A DNA stretch of 64,000 nucleotides from Planctomycetota bacterium (GTDB lineage: Bacteria; Planctomycetota; Planctomycetia; Pirellulales; Pirellulaceae). The position numbers and the translations under genes are program-made. The DNA lies in the NCBI GenBank assembly GCA_026692865.1, contig JAPLNI010000050.1, positions 1 to 64,000 on the forward strand, given 5' to 3'. Shown one piece after another: positions 25,958 through 35,548 of this stretch (its first letter is position 1; each line of letters opens with the position of its first letter). The notes beneath the pieces were generated by a model that searched no databases, was not told the DNA's origin, and worked only from the letters and a program-made list of their open reading frames with translations.

Positions 25958-27184
25958 CTATTCGCCCGGGTCCTCGACCATTTGGCAATAGCTATCATAC
26001 CTGCGGACTGATATTCGATAGTCGGCCAGGGCATCTTTGACCGCGCAATCAGATTCGTGAAGGTGAGTGCAGTTCGGATATTTACATGAGGAAGCAAACG
26101 GGCGCAGGTCTCTAAACAATCCTGCGATCTCAGTGGGGCTAATGTCGTAGAGCTGAAATTGTCGGATGCCCGGCGTATCCACGATGGAGCTTCGGACGTT
26201 GCCACCGAGCGACAGTGGAAAAACCTGAGCGGTTGTAGTCGTGTGTTTGCCTTTTTGGTTTTCTGCACTGACTTGTTGCACACGTTGCATCAAGCCTGGT
26301 TCGATTGCGTTGAGAATCGATGACTTTCCGACGCCGCTTTGACCAACCACAACGCTTTGTCGTCCTCGCATCATGCTTTTCAATCGTTCCATTCCCCAAC
26401 CGCGTGCCGCGCTGACCATCTCGACCCGGTGCCCCATCTGGGCGTAGGAACCGATCAGCGGCTGAAGCTCGGCTGGATCGATAAGGTCACATTTATTGAT
26501 GACAATACATGCGTCGAGATGATTTTGTTCGGCGGTGATCAAGAAGCGATCAATTAGATTAGGTTTAATCGTTGGCTCTGCCGCACTGGTTACGATCATG
26601 ATTTGATCGACGTTGGCAACAATCACATGGCGACGATTTCGGCTTGTGCGTGAAAGCGTTCCTCGACGAGGTTCCACGCGAACAATCAGGCCTTGTTGCG
26701 ATTGCTGAGTCGAAGTTGTCGATGCAGTTGAAGATGCAGTTGAAGTTGTTTCGCTATCAATTCGAAAGGTAACCAAATCACCTGCAACGACCACGTGACG
26801 TTGATCGGTGGCTAGGCTTTTTAGAAGCCTTCGAATTGCGCATCGGTACTCCCGTCCATCGGTCCCGAGAACAATGCACTCGAGTCGATGAACGCGGAGG
26901 ACTTGCCCCTGAAGAAAATTTTGCCCTGCGGTTGCATCCCCAATCGATAATCGGACATTGCCGACATCTCCATCAGGCGTGGAAGCAGCCGATTGAGTCG
27001 ATTCACCCACCACAGTTCGGCGACGTGTGTCTCGACCTTTTCCCGAGATACGCTGCGCCGAGGGGGTGTCAATTTCTTCAGCGGAACCTTCGAAATCGCG
27101 AGTGAGATCCGCTTCTTGACGCGTTCTTATTTCGCGCTTTTTTCGGAACTCAACTCGGATTTGTTTGCCGCTACGTTTTGGCAT
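25958..27184 (-). CDS. rsgA: Ribosome small subunit-dependent GTPase A
   Basis: 408 residues with the circularly permuted GTPase order typical of RsgA/YjeQ. After an OB-like domain come G4 VINKCDLID (about 228), then the P-loop GQSGVGKSSILNAI (about 280), then G3 DTPGIRQF (about 327). The C-terminal zinc knuckle is present: CKYPNCTHLHESDCAVKDAL. RsgA helps mature the 30S subunit. The N-terminal ~80 residues are an Arg/Lys-rich extension, and a Ser/Thr linker (TTSTASSTASTTST) lies near 145. It follows the APS reductase gene by 9 bases. Confidence 0.95.
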   Translation of the reverse strand: MPKRSGKQIRVEFRKKREIRTRQEADLTRDFEGSAEEIDTPSAQRISGKGRDTRRRTVVGESTQSAASTPDGDVGNVRLSIGDATAGQNFLQGQVLRVHRLECIVLGTDGREYRCAIRRLLKSLATDQRHVVVAGDLVTFRIDSETTSTASSTASTTSTQQSQQGLIVRVEPRRGTLSRTSRNRRHVIVANVDQIMIVTSAAEPTIKPNLIDRFLITAEQNHLDACIVINKCDLIDPAELQPLIGSYAQMGHRVEMVSAARGWGMERLKSMMRGRQSVVVGQSGVGKSSILNAIEPGLMQRVQQVSAENQKGKHTTTTAQVFPLSLGGNVRSSIVDTPGIRQFQLYDISPTEIAGLFRDLRPFASSCKYPNCTHLHESDCAVKDALADYRISVRRYDSYCQMVEDPGE

Positions 27185-27193
27185 GCGTGCAAG

Positions 27194-28066
27194 TTACCCT
27201 TGGCTGTGAAGTCCGCACTCAGTTTTGGCAGACCCGCTCCAGCGACCAGACCGTTCGTCTTCGCCAAACGTGGTTTCGCGTGTGCATGGCCAGCAACCGA
27301 TGCTCATGTATCCTTTGTCGTGCAGGCTATTATAAGGAATATCTTCCTCCCTAATCATTTTCCAGACTTGCTGTTTTGTCCAATTGGCGAGCGGGCTGAC
27401 CTTTACCAGATGAAACTTTTTGTCCCAACCAACTATTGGAGCGACGGCGCGATCAGGACTTTGGTTACGTCGAATGGCGCTGGCCCAAGCGAGCATTCCT
27501 TTGGCAGCTTCATGCAGGACAGCTAGCTTTCGATCACCGCAGCAACGGTTTGGATCATGCTTGTGGACTGGTCCGCCGTTGATGCGTTCGTATTCCTCGA
27601 CCGTGTTGATAGGTTGCTTCATTTCGACGGCGATTCCATACTTTTGAAGGACTCGCTCGCGAAGCTCAAGAGTTTCCGGAAACTGATAACCTGTATCGAG
27701 ATTGAAGATAGGCGTTTTCGGCGAAAACTGGGACAGCATGTGGATGATGGTCATCCCCTCGGGTCCAAAGGCGGTCGCCATCGTGAACTTGTCGCCAAAT
27801 CGATCGACAGCCCATCGCAGAATCTCTTGCGGAGTCGCGCTCTCAAGCCTGAGGCTCGTTTCGGCTAACTCGGCTAGAAACTCTGGAGTCGGTTCGGACC
27901 TTGAATCGGTAATCGCGGAACCATTAGTCTGGTCGGTAAGATTTTGTCCGCTAAAAACACCATCGTGGAGGATTTGCGGTCGCGAGTGATTCGAATTTGA
28001 AGCGGGCATCCCAATCGATGAAATCGTTGGCAGAGCGGATTTTTCGGCGGCGGGAACATTCGTCAT
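27194..28066 (-). CDS. cysH: Adenylylsulfate (APS) reductase, CysH family
   Basis: 290 residues. After an unstructured ~55-residue start, the PAPS/APS reductase fold shows TMATAFGPEGMTIIHML and IFNLDTGYQFPET. The two cysteine pairs CC (NRCCGDRK, about residue 174) and CxxC (GCWPCTRE, about 258) are present; these bind [4Fe-4S] and mark the APS-using type. The catalytic ECGLH is at the C-terminus. It reduces APS to sulfite for cysteine synthesis. rsgA follows after 9 bases; no other sulfate genes are adjacent. Confidence 0.92.
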   Translation of the reverse strand: MTNVPAAEKSALPTISSIGMPASNSNHSRPQILHDGVFSGQNLTDQTNGSAITDSRSEPTPEFLAELAETSLRLESATPQEILRWAVDRFGDKFTMATAFGPEGMTIIHMLSQFSPKTPIFNLDTGYQFPETLELRERVLQKYGIAVEMKQPINTVEEYERINGGPVHKHDPNRCCGDRKLAVLHEAAKGMLAWASAIRRNQSPDRAVAPIVGWDKKFHLVKVSPLANWTKQQVWKMIREEDIPYNSLHDKGYMSIGCWPCTRETTFGEDERSGRWSGSAKTECGLHSQG

Positions 28067-28168
28067 GTAGAGACGATCCTAAGCTTATTCGGGTCTTGAA
28101 GTTGGCTTCAAGCATAGGCGAGTACGACGAATAGTCAAGCTATATCCACCTTGGTTAGGATTCGGCGG

Positions 28169-28711
28169 CTAGGCCTCTATTGAGAAAGTGGAGAACGACT
28201 TGAGAATCAGGTAATCGTCGGGGAAAGTATGGAGAGCTTGGACCAAGAACTGGCGTTCGCGTTGTTCGACGTGGACAAAGCTGATCGCACCCATGGGAAT
28301 GCGGCCGCTGGAGCCAAAGTTTTGGAGCAAATCGTGTTCGTCGGGTTCGTTTGTTAATTGCTGGTGGACCATCCAGAAGACACCTGGACCGACTTGTTCA
28401 AGCTGATATTCGATCTGGTACTCAACGTTTCGTCGCGTTTCGACCATTCTTGCGGTGCGATTTCGAAAAAGATGAGCCGCCATTCTTCGCTTCTGGGGTA
28501 GTTGCTGTTGGGCGGAGCAGACAACTTCTGTTACGGTCGATTGATCGCTAGAAAACGTGACGACATGCCCATCACTGGTGATGTCAATTTTAGCTCGGTA
28601 GTTCGCACGCTCGTAGGTGCGTGAACGATGTAGTGTCATCAGTTCTGGATGTATGGATCTTCCCAAAACAAAGAGAGCGTGCTCTGCGACTTTGGGACGA
28701 ATGGATAACAT
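28169..28711 (-). CDS. DUF2617-like protein of unknown function
   Basis: 180 residues, no signal peptide. The start VAEHALFVLGRSIHPELMTL, the central RMAAHLFRNRTARMVETRRNVEYQIEYQLEQVGPGVFW and the late FVHVEQRERQFLVQALHTFPDDYLILKS look like the DUF2617 family, recalled from planctomycetes rather than checked. The function is unknown. Same strand as cysH, 102 bases upstream of it. Confidence 0.65.
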   Translation of the reverse strand: MLSIRPKVAEHALFVLGRSIHPELMTLHRSRTYERANYRAKIDITSDGHVVTFSSDQSTVTEVVCSAQQQLPQKRRMAAHLFRNRTARMVETRRNVEYQIEYQLEQVGPGVFWMVHQQLTNEPDEHDLLQNFGSSGRIPMGAISFVHVEQRERQFLVQALHTFPDDYLILKSFSTFSIEA

Positions 28712-28901
28712 CTTTGTACTACCCTAAGAGGGCACTCGAAAAGGAATACGGCGGAAAGGATTATGGTATTGCTGTAGCAAGACCATCAACCGTCGGATCC
28801 GAGTATAACGATTCTGTGTTGATAATTCCAAGGTCAAGTCGCAGTTTCTCAAACGAAGAAACGGAATGAATAAGTTTCTCGTAAAAGTAGGTATAATGGA
28901 G

Positions 28902-28932
28902 TTGACAAAGCATGTTGCGGACTCACTGTATA
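28902..28932 (+). promoter_or_regulatory. Possible sigma-70-type promoter of glgA
   Basis: A perfect TTGACA at 28902-28907 is followed after 19 bases by TGTATA (28927-28932), or after 21 bases by TATAAC. The spacing is longer than ideal. A TATAAT also occurs at 28892-28897 without a good -35. The glgA start is about 90 bases downstream. Confidence 0.25.
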
Positions 28933-29021
28933 ACTGCTCGCATTGCTTGGTGATCGTAAGCGAAACAGACTCGCTCATTCGATGTGTAAGAATTGTTAGG
29001 TGCCAATAGAAAGTAGTTTCG

Positions 29022-30506
29022 ATGGATATCGTCATGGTCAGTTCCGAAGCGATTCCATTCGCAAAGACAGGCGGGCTTGCTGACGTTGTTGGCACTCTTC
29101 CGTCACGACTTGCAGGGCTTGGGCATCGATGCAGCGTATTCTTACCTGCCTATAGTCGTGTGTTTCAAGCAGGCGTTGCCGTTCAAGACGCAAAGATTGG
29201 CTTTGTTGTCGATATGGATGGCAAACCGAAGGCCGTGCGTCTACTGAAAGCAACAGTAGGAGACCCAGCAGTTGACTTCTACTTCATCGATCAACCACAC
29301 TACTTTGAGCGGCCCCATCTTTATGGAGATCAACACTCAGATTATCAAGACAACTGCGAACGCTTTGCATTCTTTTCCAGGTCAGTCGTTCGTGCAATCG
29401 AACGAATAGGTCTTCCGGTCGATGTTGTGCACTGCCATGATTGGCAATCGGGCTTAGTGCCTGCGTATATGCGGACACGCATGGGCGGTTTTGAATGGTA
29501 CAACCATGCTGCATGCGTAATGACGATCCATAATCTCGCTTATCAAGGTCGTTATTGGGTCAACGATATGCATTGGACTGGATTGGACTGGCGATACTTC
29601 ACGATGGAGAGAATGGAATTTTATAACGACGTCTGCTTCTTGAAGACGGGTATCACCTTTGCGGACATGGTCTCGACTGTCAGTCCTAACTATGCACAAG
29701 AAATTCAGAAGCCGGAATTGGGCTGCGGCATGGATGGCGTGCTTCGCGGACTGGGTGATCGTTTGACTGGGATTGTCAACGGCGTGGACTACCAAGTTTG
29801 GGACCCGATGCGGGATACGTTGTTGCCACAACCTTATGGTGTGGAGAATTGGGAAGCTGGAAAAGCAGCTTGCAAAGCTCATCTTCAAAAAATACTTGGG
29901 TTGTCAGTCGACCCAAAGGTGCCAGTTATTGGACTTGTAGGGCGTCTTGCGAGCCAAAAAGGTTGGGACTTGGTTTTGGAGTTGATCCAAAAATCGCTTC
30001 CATGCAATAGCGTGCAGTGGGCAATTTTGGGAAGCGGCGAGCATCGCTTTCAGTCTGCCCTTCAAGAAATCGCTAAGCGTTCTCCCGAGCGAGTCGGTAT
30101 TCGAATTGAGTTTTCAGACCGCATGGCACACGCAATTGAATCCGGAGCAGATATGTTTTTGATGCCAAGCCAGTATGAACCTTGTGGCTTGAATCAACTA
30201 TACTCGTTAAGATATGGAACGGTTCCGATTGTGCATGCGGTAGGCGGGTTAGTCGACACAGTGACGGATGTGTCTGATTACACGTTGCAAGATGGGTCCG
30301 CTACAGGTTTCGTTTTTTATGATTACGCACTCGATTCTCTCTCAGAGTGCGTAGACCGTTCGCTGGATACGTTCACGCGTGAGCCAATGGTGTGGAAGCA
30401 GATTGTTGAAACGGGGATGCGACAAGATTGGTCTTGGACCAAAAGTGCACTCCACTACGAAAGTCTTTATAAGCGAGCTTGTGCCATGCCGCGGATGACA
30501 GAGTAG
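29022..30506 (+). CDS. glgA: Glycogen (starch) synthase, GT5 family
   Basis: 494 residues. The N-terminus MDIVMVSSEAIPFAKTGGLADVVGTLP carries the KTGGL ADP-glucose-binding motif (residues 15-19). The GT-B C-domain shows GLVGRLASQKGWDLVLE (about 305), and the E-x7-E motif MPSQYEPCGLNQLYSLRYGT (about 383), followed by VHAVGGLVDTVTD. It elongates alpha-1,4-glucan from ADP-glucose. Length matches GlgA (about 475-500). The galT gene follows after 98 bases on the same strand, hinting at linked sugar metabolism. Confidence 0.95.
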   Translation: MDIVMVSSEAIPFAKTGGLADVVGTLPSRLAGLGHRCSVFLPAYSRVFQAGVAVQDAKIGFVVDMDGKPKAVRLLKATVGDPAVDFYFIDQPHYFERPHLYGDQHSDYQDNCERFAFFSRSVVRAIERIGLPVDVVHCHDWQSGLVPAYMRTRMGGFEWYNHAACVMTIHNLAYQGRYWVNDMHWTGLDWRYFTMERMEFYNDVCFLKTGITFADMVSTVSPNYAQEIQKPELGCGMDGVLRGLGDRLTGIVNGVDYQVWDPMRDTLLPQPYGVENWEAGKAACKAHLQKILGLSVDPKVPVIGLVGRLASQKGWDLVLELIQKSLPCNSVQWAILGSGEHRFQSALQEIAKRSPERVGIRIEFSDRMAHAIESGADMFLMPSQYEPCGLNQLYSLRYGTVPIVHAVGGLVDTVTDVSDYTLQDGSATGFVFYDYALDSLSECVDRSLDTFTREPMVWKQIVETGMRQDWSWTKSALHYESLYKRACAMPRMTE

Positions 30507-30604
30507 CAGACGATTGAGTAGCATCAGCAAATTTTCGAAGCTAGACTAACGTGTACTCGCTATAAACCCTTGACATTAATCCTACTGAGAGAAACTTTCA
30601 TCGA

Positions 30605-31774
30605 ATGAGTGAGACACGTTATGACTGGCTTGCAGATAGATGGGTCATCTTTGCCCCGCATCGATCTCAACGCCCCGACGAGTTTAAAGACGCACTCCTT
30701 TCGCCAAGTTCTTTCGTTAGTTGTCCTTTCTGTGCTGGTTGTGAAGAGCAAACACCGGCAACTCTTCTTCGGCTGCCGAGGCAATCGGCTGGCTCTAAGC
30801 GAAATCGGCCTTGGCAAGTCCGCGTTGTTGCGAACAAGTTTCCGGCGCTTACTCCACTAGCAGATCTGCCCCATGCGTTGCACGCCGTTGCAGTCGGTCA
30901 CAGCGATCACAGAACCGGGAATCGCGTTGAAGAGTTCAGCGACGACATGGACTATCAACTTACGTCACACATGTCAGAGCAGGGTAGTGGCTCGGATTTA
31001 GATTTTCTCGAGAGCACTTCCGAAGATAATCAAAGCTGCGACGATCCGCTCTTTTCAAGGCGAAGCATTCTTGGTGCTCATGAAGTAATCATAGAATCAC
31101 CCGAACACTTGCACAGTCTTACTCAGCTTTCTGAATCGCATACGCAATTAGTCTTCGAAGCCTTTCGACGACGACTCGTCCACTGGCGTGCTCATGATTC
31201 TTTGCGCTACGCTGTCATCTTTAAGAACGTTGGCAGTGATGCGGGGGCTTCCCTTACGCATTCGCATAGCCAATTGATCGCAACCAATTTCGTGCCGCCC
31301 GATGTGACGCGATCTTGTCGACGGTTGTTGCTCTATCGTGAGACCTACGGAGTAACGTACTTTGCTGACGTACTCACGAAAGAACTTGCGGCTGGCAAGC
31401 GTATCGTGCTTGAGTCGAAAAACTTTGTGGTGCTAACACCGTTTGCGTCGCAGATACCTTACTTCATCTGGATACTGCCAAAGAAGAAAGAAGCCCGATT
31501 CGAAGAAGTTTCCGACGAGGATCTAAATGAGCTCGCGCTGGTAACGCGTCGTGTGCTGCAAGCGATGGAGACTCTTTTTCCGCAAGCTGCCTACAATTTT
31601 GTTCTTCACACGAGCCCCTTTGATCCTTGTTGGGACGAAGTCTTTCAATGGCGGATGGAGATCTTTCCGCGACTAACCAAAGTCGCCGGCTTTGAATGGG
31701 GGTCGGACTGCTTTATCAATCCGGTCTTGCCAGAGGTTGCTGCAAGTGAGCTTTCTAAACACTTGGATGGTTAG
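30605..31774 (+). CDS. galT: Galactose-1-phosphate uridylyltransferase
   Basis: 389 residues. The start SETRYDWLADRWVIFAPHRSQRPDEF, the zinc-type pair CPFCAGCEEQTP (about 38-49), and the catalytic HxHxQ loop THSHSQLIATNFVPP (about 218) identify the GalT/HIT superfamily. A later block PYFIWILPKKKEARFEEVSDEDL and FVLHTSPFD is also typical. It exchanges UMP between UDP-glucose and galactose-1-phosphate. A ~45-residue acidic insertion (about 100-150) is not part of the usual fold. The other Leloir genes are not in the window. Confidence 0.88.
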   Translation: MSETRYDWLADRWVIFAPHRSQRPDEFKDALLSPSSFVSCPFCAGCEEQTPATLLRLPRQSAGSKRNRPWQVRVVANKFPALTPLADLPHALHAVAVGHSDHRTGNRVEEFSDDMDYQLTSHMSEQGSGSDLDFLESTSEDNQSCDDPLFSRRSILGAHEVIIESPEHLHSLTQLSESHTQLVFEAFRRRLVHWRAHDSLRYAVIFKNVGSDAGASLTHSHSQLIATNFVPPDVTRSCRRLLLYRETYGVTYFADVLTKELAAGKRIVLESKNFVVLTPFASQIPYFIWILPKKKEARFEEVSDEDLNELALVTRRVLQAMETLFPQAAYNFVLHTSPFDPCWDEVFQWRMEIFPRLTKVAGFEWGSDCFINPVLPEVAASELSKHLDG

Positions 31775-32081
31775 CTAGTAGATCTCGTCTTGCTAAGACA
31801 GGGTGAGAGAGACGAAAGATTTGTTAGTCACCCATCAGTTCTCTCCAAGATCTGACGAAATTCTTCATTTAAAATCCGTCTCTTTCCGTGCTCGTACTCG
31901 CACTCAGCCATCGGCGGTACCGTCTCCTACTCGATCGCGTGATTTGAATCGAGTAGGAGTACGAGTACCATTTCATTGAGCACGAGTACGATTGGAGGCG
32001 GACTTCGATGACGTTCGCCGAGAATAGACTGTCCTTAGCGGATATTTACCCAGGCGAAATCGCCGCAGCTAACTCGATTTG
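31775..32081. repeat. Intergenic region with a hairpin and a dispersed CGAGTACGAGTAC repeat
   Basis: CTCCTACTCGAT (31924-31935) and ATCGAGTAGGAG (31948-31959) form a perfect 12-bp stem. The adjoining 35-base segment 31957-31991 (GAGTACGAGTACC...) recurs at 55089-55123 with 3 differences. No ORF of note. Confidence 0.6.
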
Positions 32082-32366
32082 TTACTCGATTGGCATTTTC
32101 TTATAGCCGAGTGTCGTAAGAACAGCGAGCATTTCGTCGGTCGTGATGTATCTTCGACGATGAGTCACTTTGTACGAATCGATTGCCTCTGCCAAATCTC
32201 GTCCGTCGGGCGAAAGGTCTCGATATGAATTTCCGAACTGGCGGCGTTCGTTGTCTTTGCTCGATGTCCGTTGAGATAGGCGGTCGACAAACTCTTCCGG
32301 TGCCTTCGTTACAACCGGAAAATCTGGTGCGCTAATGCCATTGGTCGCAAACGAAACATTCGACAT
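32082..32366 (-). CDS. Small conserved-looking protein
   Basis: 94 residues. The C-terminal half is well patterned: ERRQFGNSYRDLSPDGRDLAEAIDSYKVTHRRRYITTDEMLAVLTTLGYKK. I recognise the type as a small protein common in planctomycetes, without known function. The helical end with a basic patch (THRRRY) could bind DNA or RNA, but that is a guess. No signal peptide. Confidence 0.7.
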   Translation of the reverse strand: MSNVSFATNGISAPDFPVVTKAPEEFVDRLSQRTSSKDNERRQFGNSYRDLSPDGRDLAEAIDSYKVTHRRRYITTDEMLAVLTTLGYKKMPIE

Positions 32367-32590
32367 GTACCATCGTCCTTTGCTAGGTGAAACTATTCCC
32401 GACTGTCTCGATTCGACGTCGCCAATCGAAGATTAGGTCACTCGGTACGGTTGTCAAAAAGCAATTTAAATTTTTTTGAAAAGCCATCGCGATTGCTCGT
32501 GGGACGCGAACCGTGTTCGAGCGACTTGCCGTCCGCTAGCGCTGGTGTCTCCACTAACGACGCTAGTGTTAGCGGTTCGACGCACAAAGC
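32367..32590. repeat. Intergenic inverted repeat CCGCTAGCGCT
   Basis: CCGCTAGCGCT (32533-32543) and AGTGTTAGCGG (32565-32575) form an imperfect stem. The core resembles the arms of the GGCGCTAGCC family, and the element directly precedes copy 3 of that family. No gene seen. Confidence 0.5.
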
Positions 32591-32679
32591 ATTGAGCCTC
32601 AGCGCTAGCCGAGTTAAAACGACTAACCACACGCTTACGCATGAAAGTCAAACGACTTGGCTATCGCCAGCGGCTCAAT
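32591..32679. repeat. Dispersed 89-bp palindromic repeat, GGCGCTAGCC family, copy 3
   Basis: Starts ATTGAGCCTCAGCGCTAGCC and ends GGCTATCGCCAGCGGCTCAA. It aligns with 5805-5893 over the whole 89 bp, including CGCTTRCG in the centre. The remaining bases to 32795 show nothing else. Confidence 0.75.
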
Positions 32680-32795
32680 TCGCAGGCCTTGGTTAACTTT
32701 GGCTTGTGCCTACTTCAACAAAGAAGCGACATCTCAAATTGAAAGGCATCGATTCAAATCTGTTTTCGGTTTTCTAAATGCTCAAAGAACGCGAA

Positions 32796-33812
32796 CTATC
32801 CGAGCAAGGCTTTTTCCATTTGTTGTCGGATGATAGTCAGCCGTTCTAGCCCGCCGCCAGAAACCTCTGCGGTGGTCCAGCCACAAAATCCGATGTCATC
32901 TAAGCCTTTACGAACTTCGCTCCAAGGCACGTCGTCATCTGCAGAAGTGATATCGACAAATTTGTTTTTCGCTCGGCTGAATCCTTTGATGTCTAGCTTT
33001 ACTGCGCGACGTCCGAAGGCGTTCAACCATTCGCGTGGCTGACCGTATTTCCAATGGTTGCCGATGTCGTAGTACATTCCAACCCAAGGGCTATTGAAGC
33101 TATCGACGAAAGCGATAAACTTTTCAGCGGTTTGTTCGGCGGGTGCATCGTGGTTGTAATGAATCCTATTCCACACATTCTCAATCAGTATTGACTGGCC
33201 AAGAGACGCAGCCAGAGGGAGAAGCTTTTTGATCTCGGCGCGCGCGCGATTATCTAACTCTTCCGGGCTTCCATCTTCACCGCGACCGATGACAATCAGC
33301 ACGGCGCTTCCTCCGATGGCATGAGAGACATGTAAGCAGTGATCGATGTTTGCGACACCCTTTGCTCGTATCGATTCGTCGGCTAACGTGAGTCGAGACT
33401 TCCAGTGATCGTGATTGATCGCGTTGTGGGCGAAGACACCTGAATTGCGCACGGCATCACGAGCTTCTTCTACCGAAAATAATCCTGCCTCATCGAAATC
33501 GACACCGTCAAACCCTGCTTTGTCGGCTAGCTGTAATCGCTCTACGATCGACAGTTTCTTACCTTCCACTTCTTTGGCGATCATGGTCAGCTTGCAGGAA
33601 ATGAGAATGCGTTTTCCCGCAGGCGGATTGACAAGGTTGGAGCTTCCGTTGGTTGCCTTAGAAGCACCATCTTCAGCTGCTAACAATCGAGAGCTGGTTG
33701 CAGCTAGCGGTGCAACTATCGACGCCATCGCAGTAGTCGCAATAAAATTCCTTCGTCCCAAGTTGAGAGGAGCTTTGAGAGGTGCGTTCGGTTTTTGAAT
33801 TGAGAGGTTCAT
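32796..33812 (-). CDS. Tat-exported sugar phosphate isomerase/epimerase-like TIM barrel
   Basis: 338 residues. A twin-arginine signal (GRRNFIATTAMASIVAPLAA, residues 19-38) precedes a xylose isomerase-like TIM barrel (AP endonuclease 2 superfamily). Barrel strands include KAGFDGVDFDEAGLF, SAVLIVIGRGE, SILIENVWNRIHYNH with a metal-type Glu, VGMYYDIGNHW with Asp, and VKLDIKGFS. The class includes hydroxypyruvate isomerases and many uncharacterised planctomycete proteins; the substrate is unknown. It is separated by 287 bases from the desaturase gene upstream. Confidence 0.85.
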   Translation of the reverse strand: MNLSIQKPNAPLKAPLNLGRRNFIATTAMASIVAPLAATSSRLLAAEDGASKATNGSSNLVNPPAGKRILISCKLTMIAKEVEGKKLSIVERLQLADKAGFDGVDFDEAGLFSVEEARDAVRNSGVFAHNAINHDHWKSRLTLADESIRAKGVANIDHCLHVSHAIGGSAVLIVIGRGEDGSPEELDNRARAEIKKLLPLAASLGQSILIENVWNRIHYNHDAPAEQTAEKFIAFVDSFNSPWVGMYYDIGNHWKYGQPREWLNAFGRRAVKLDIKGFSRAKNKFVDITSADDDVPWSEVRKGLDDIGFCGWTTAEVSGGGLERLTIIRQQMEKALLG

Positions 33813-34099
33813 TGGCCACCTTGTGGGAAATTAGCATTCGATATTGAAAGAGGAACTCGCAGACGATCCGAAAATCCTTCTGATTTACGATCACTTTATG
33901 GTACTCGAATTCGCTGAACAAATCTGGCACTTCTCGCATTTCTCTGTGTCTCAGCGCTCTGATAATCAGAGACGAGCAACGCAGTTAAATAAACCAACAG
34001 GAACGGGGGGAAGTGAAACACAGAGTCGCGGAGGGTATAGAGGAAATGGCGGCGATGAGCAACACATATGCTTCAAACCTAGGCCTACAAAATCTCGAC

Positions 34100-35506
34100 C
34101 TATAGGTCGCTTCTTAAGCAATGCTGATTAGCCATGGAAATTCCGCTGACAATCGCTCCAACGATTCCGACGAAGCCTTGGTCTGTGCCGCAAAGATAAA
34201 GATTATCGAGATGCGTCGTGCCGTCGAGCTGTTTCTTCGTTGCACCATAGACGGCTCCGTTATCGTGAGATGTAAAGCGTCTGATAGTCTTTGGCGTGAA
34301 GACATCTGTATCGATCACGTGGCGTCGGAAGTCGGGAACAAATTGGGCCGCGGCTTGAGTGCTCAAGTCGTACCATCGCATCTTCTGTTGTCGATATGCT
34401 CGTTCGTCCAGCTCCATCCAGCGACCAAAATGGGCGATCGATGTTTGCCTTATGAAGCCCGCCTCCAACTCCCCTTCGGTGTCGCCGTAAAGATAATTGT
34501 TTGGCGAGCAGAGGACACCAGTTCGCACATCGCAAAGATCCGATTCTGGTTGATGCCAATGGAATTTGTCCGAGTCATTGAAAAAGACAATCGTTTTATC
34601 GAAGCCTGCTTTCTTCGGCTGGCAATCTAAGACGGAGATAGATTCGATGAAGGTTAGTTCGCCCGTTCGATCTACGTCAACCACCGAGCTGTCGCTGCAG
34701 AGTCGCATGGTTTCGACAACACCCGCGCTGCTCAAAATTCTCTTTGCGGTGAGTTGCGTTCCATCCTCAAGGGTTACCCCCATCGCATGTCCGCTATCGA
34801 CATCGATTCGCTCGACACCACTACGCAGCTTGAGATGTCCACCCAATTCACGAAAACGTCGAACAAGATTCTTTAAAATCAATCGAACCCCTTTGAACGG
34901 CCTTGCAAAGCCTTCCAAAAAGATGCTTCTGAACATGATGCAGAATTGACCATAGTCCATATCATCTTGGCGTGCGTTTCCATACCACATCAACGGACAG
35001 AGAAGCATCTCGATCAGAAGTGGATCGGCGAAGATTCCACCTAGAACTTGACGCGTCGAGATTTCGAAGTCCTCTTGTTTTAGATCGTCATATTCGATGA
35101 GTTCTGAAAGCAGGCGATCAAACCGATCGATTTGAGTTGGAAAATGGGTAGCGATCTCAGAGCGTAGCAGTTGAATATCGTTGTTGAAGTTCAGCTGAAT
35201 ATGGGGAAACGCAACAGCCGAGCCAGCTTGTGGGGCGAGTTGAAAATCGTCCCAACGAAAACGCAGTTGCTTAAGAAGTCGCGCGAGTGGGCCTTTCTTG
35301 GCACCTTTCTCGGTGAAGTTGGTCATCGCATGGAGACCAACGTCATAGTTGCGACCGTTAATGCGGTAGAAGGAATTCAAACCGCCGATGGTGTAGTGCT
35401 TTTCTAAGACGCAAACACGCTGGTCATAATGAGCTAGTCGGATACCTGCAGCCAGTCCGGACATCCCAGCACCGATGATGATTGTGTCATATTCGGTGGT
35501 GCTCAT
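34100..35506 (-). CDS. Phytoene desaturase (CrtI)-like FAD-dependent oxidoreductase
   Basis: 468 residues. The N-terminal Rossmann dinucleotide motif is TIIIGAGMSGLAAGIRLA (GAGMSG at 12-17), and VCVLEKHYTIGGLNSFYRINGRNYDVGLHAMTNF is typical of CrtI/retinol saturase-type enzymes. The C-terminal FAD segment is LYLCGTDQGFVGIVGAIVSGISMAN. The enzyme class desaturates, saturates or isomerises polyene or lipid chains. It lies 42 bases after the acyl carrier protein gene, which in turn follows a ketosynthase gene, so it may act on an ACP-bound acyl chain rather than on a carotenoid (inference). Confidence 0.85.
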   Translation of the reverse strand: MSTTEYDTIIIGAGMSGLAAGIRLAHYDQRVCVLEKHYTIGGLNSFYRINGRNYDVGLHAMTNFTEKGAKKGPLARLLKQLRFRWDDFQLAPQAGSAVAFPHIQLNFNNDIQLLRSEIATHFPTQIDRFDRLLSELIEYDDLKQEDFEISTRQVLGGIFADPLLIEMLLCPLMWYGNARQDDMDYGQFCIMFRSIFLEGFARPFKGVRLILKNLVRRFRELGGHLKLRSGVERIDVDSGHAMGVTLEDGTQLTAKRILSSAGVVETMRLCSDSSVVDVDRTGELTFIESISVLDCQPKKAGFDKTIVFFNDSDKFHWHQPESDLCDVRTGVLCSPNNYLYGDTEGELEAGFIRQTSIAHFGRWMELDERAYRQQKMRWYDLSTQAAAQFVPDFRRHVIDTDVFTPKTIRRFTSHDNGAVYGATKKQLDGTTHLDNLYLCGTDQGFVGIVGAIVSGISMANQHCLRSDL

Positions 35507-35548
35507 GAACGTGAGTAGATCCTTTGATGTTGAATCGATAAGGCAAAG

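Noticed and set aside
28621-28869. 82-residue plus-strand ORF upstream of glgA
   Set aside because: It overlaps the start of the DUF2617-like gene and has no motif.
28724-29095. 123-residue minus-strand ORF covering the glgA start
   Set aside because: It would run into glgA, whose start motif is diagnostic, and its composition is not protein-like.
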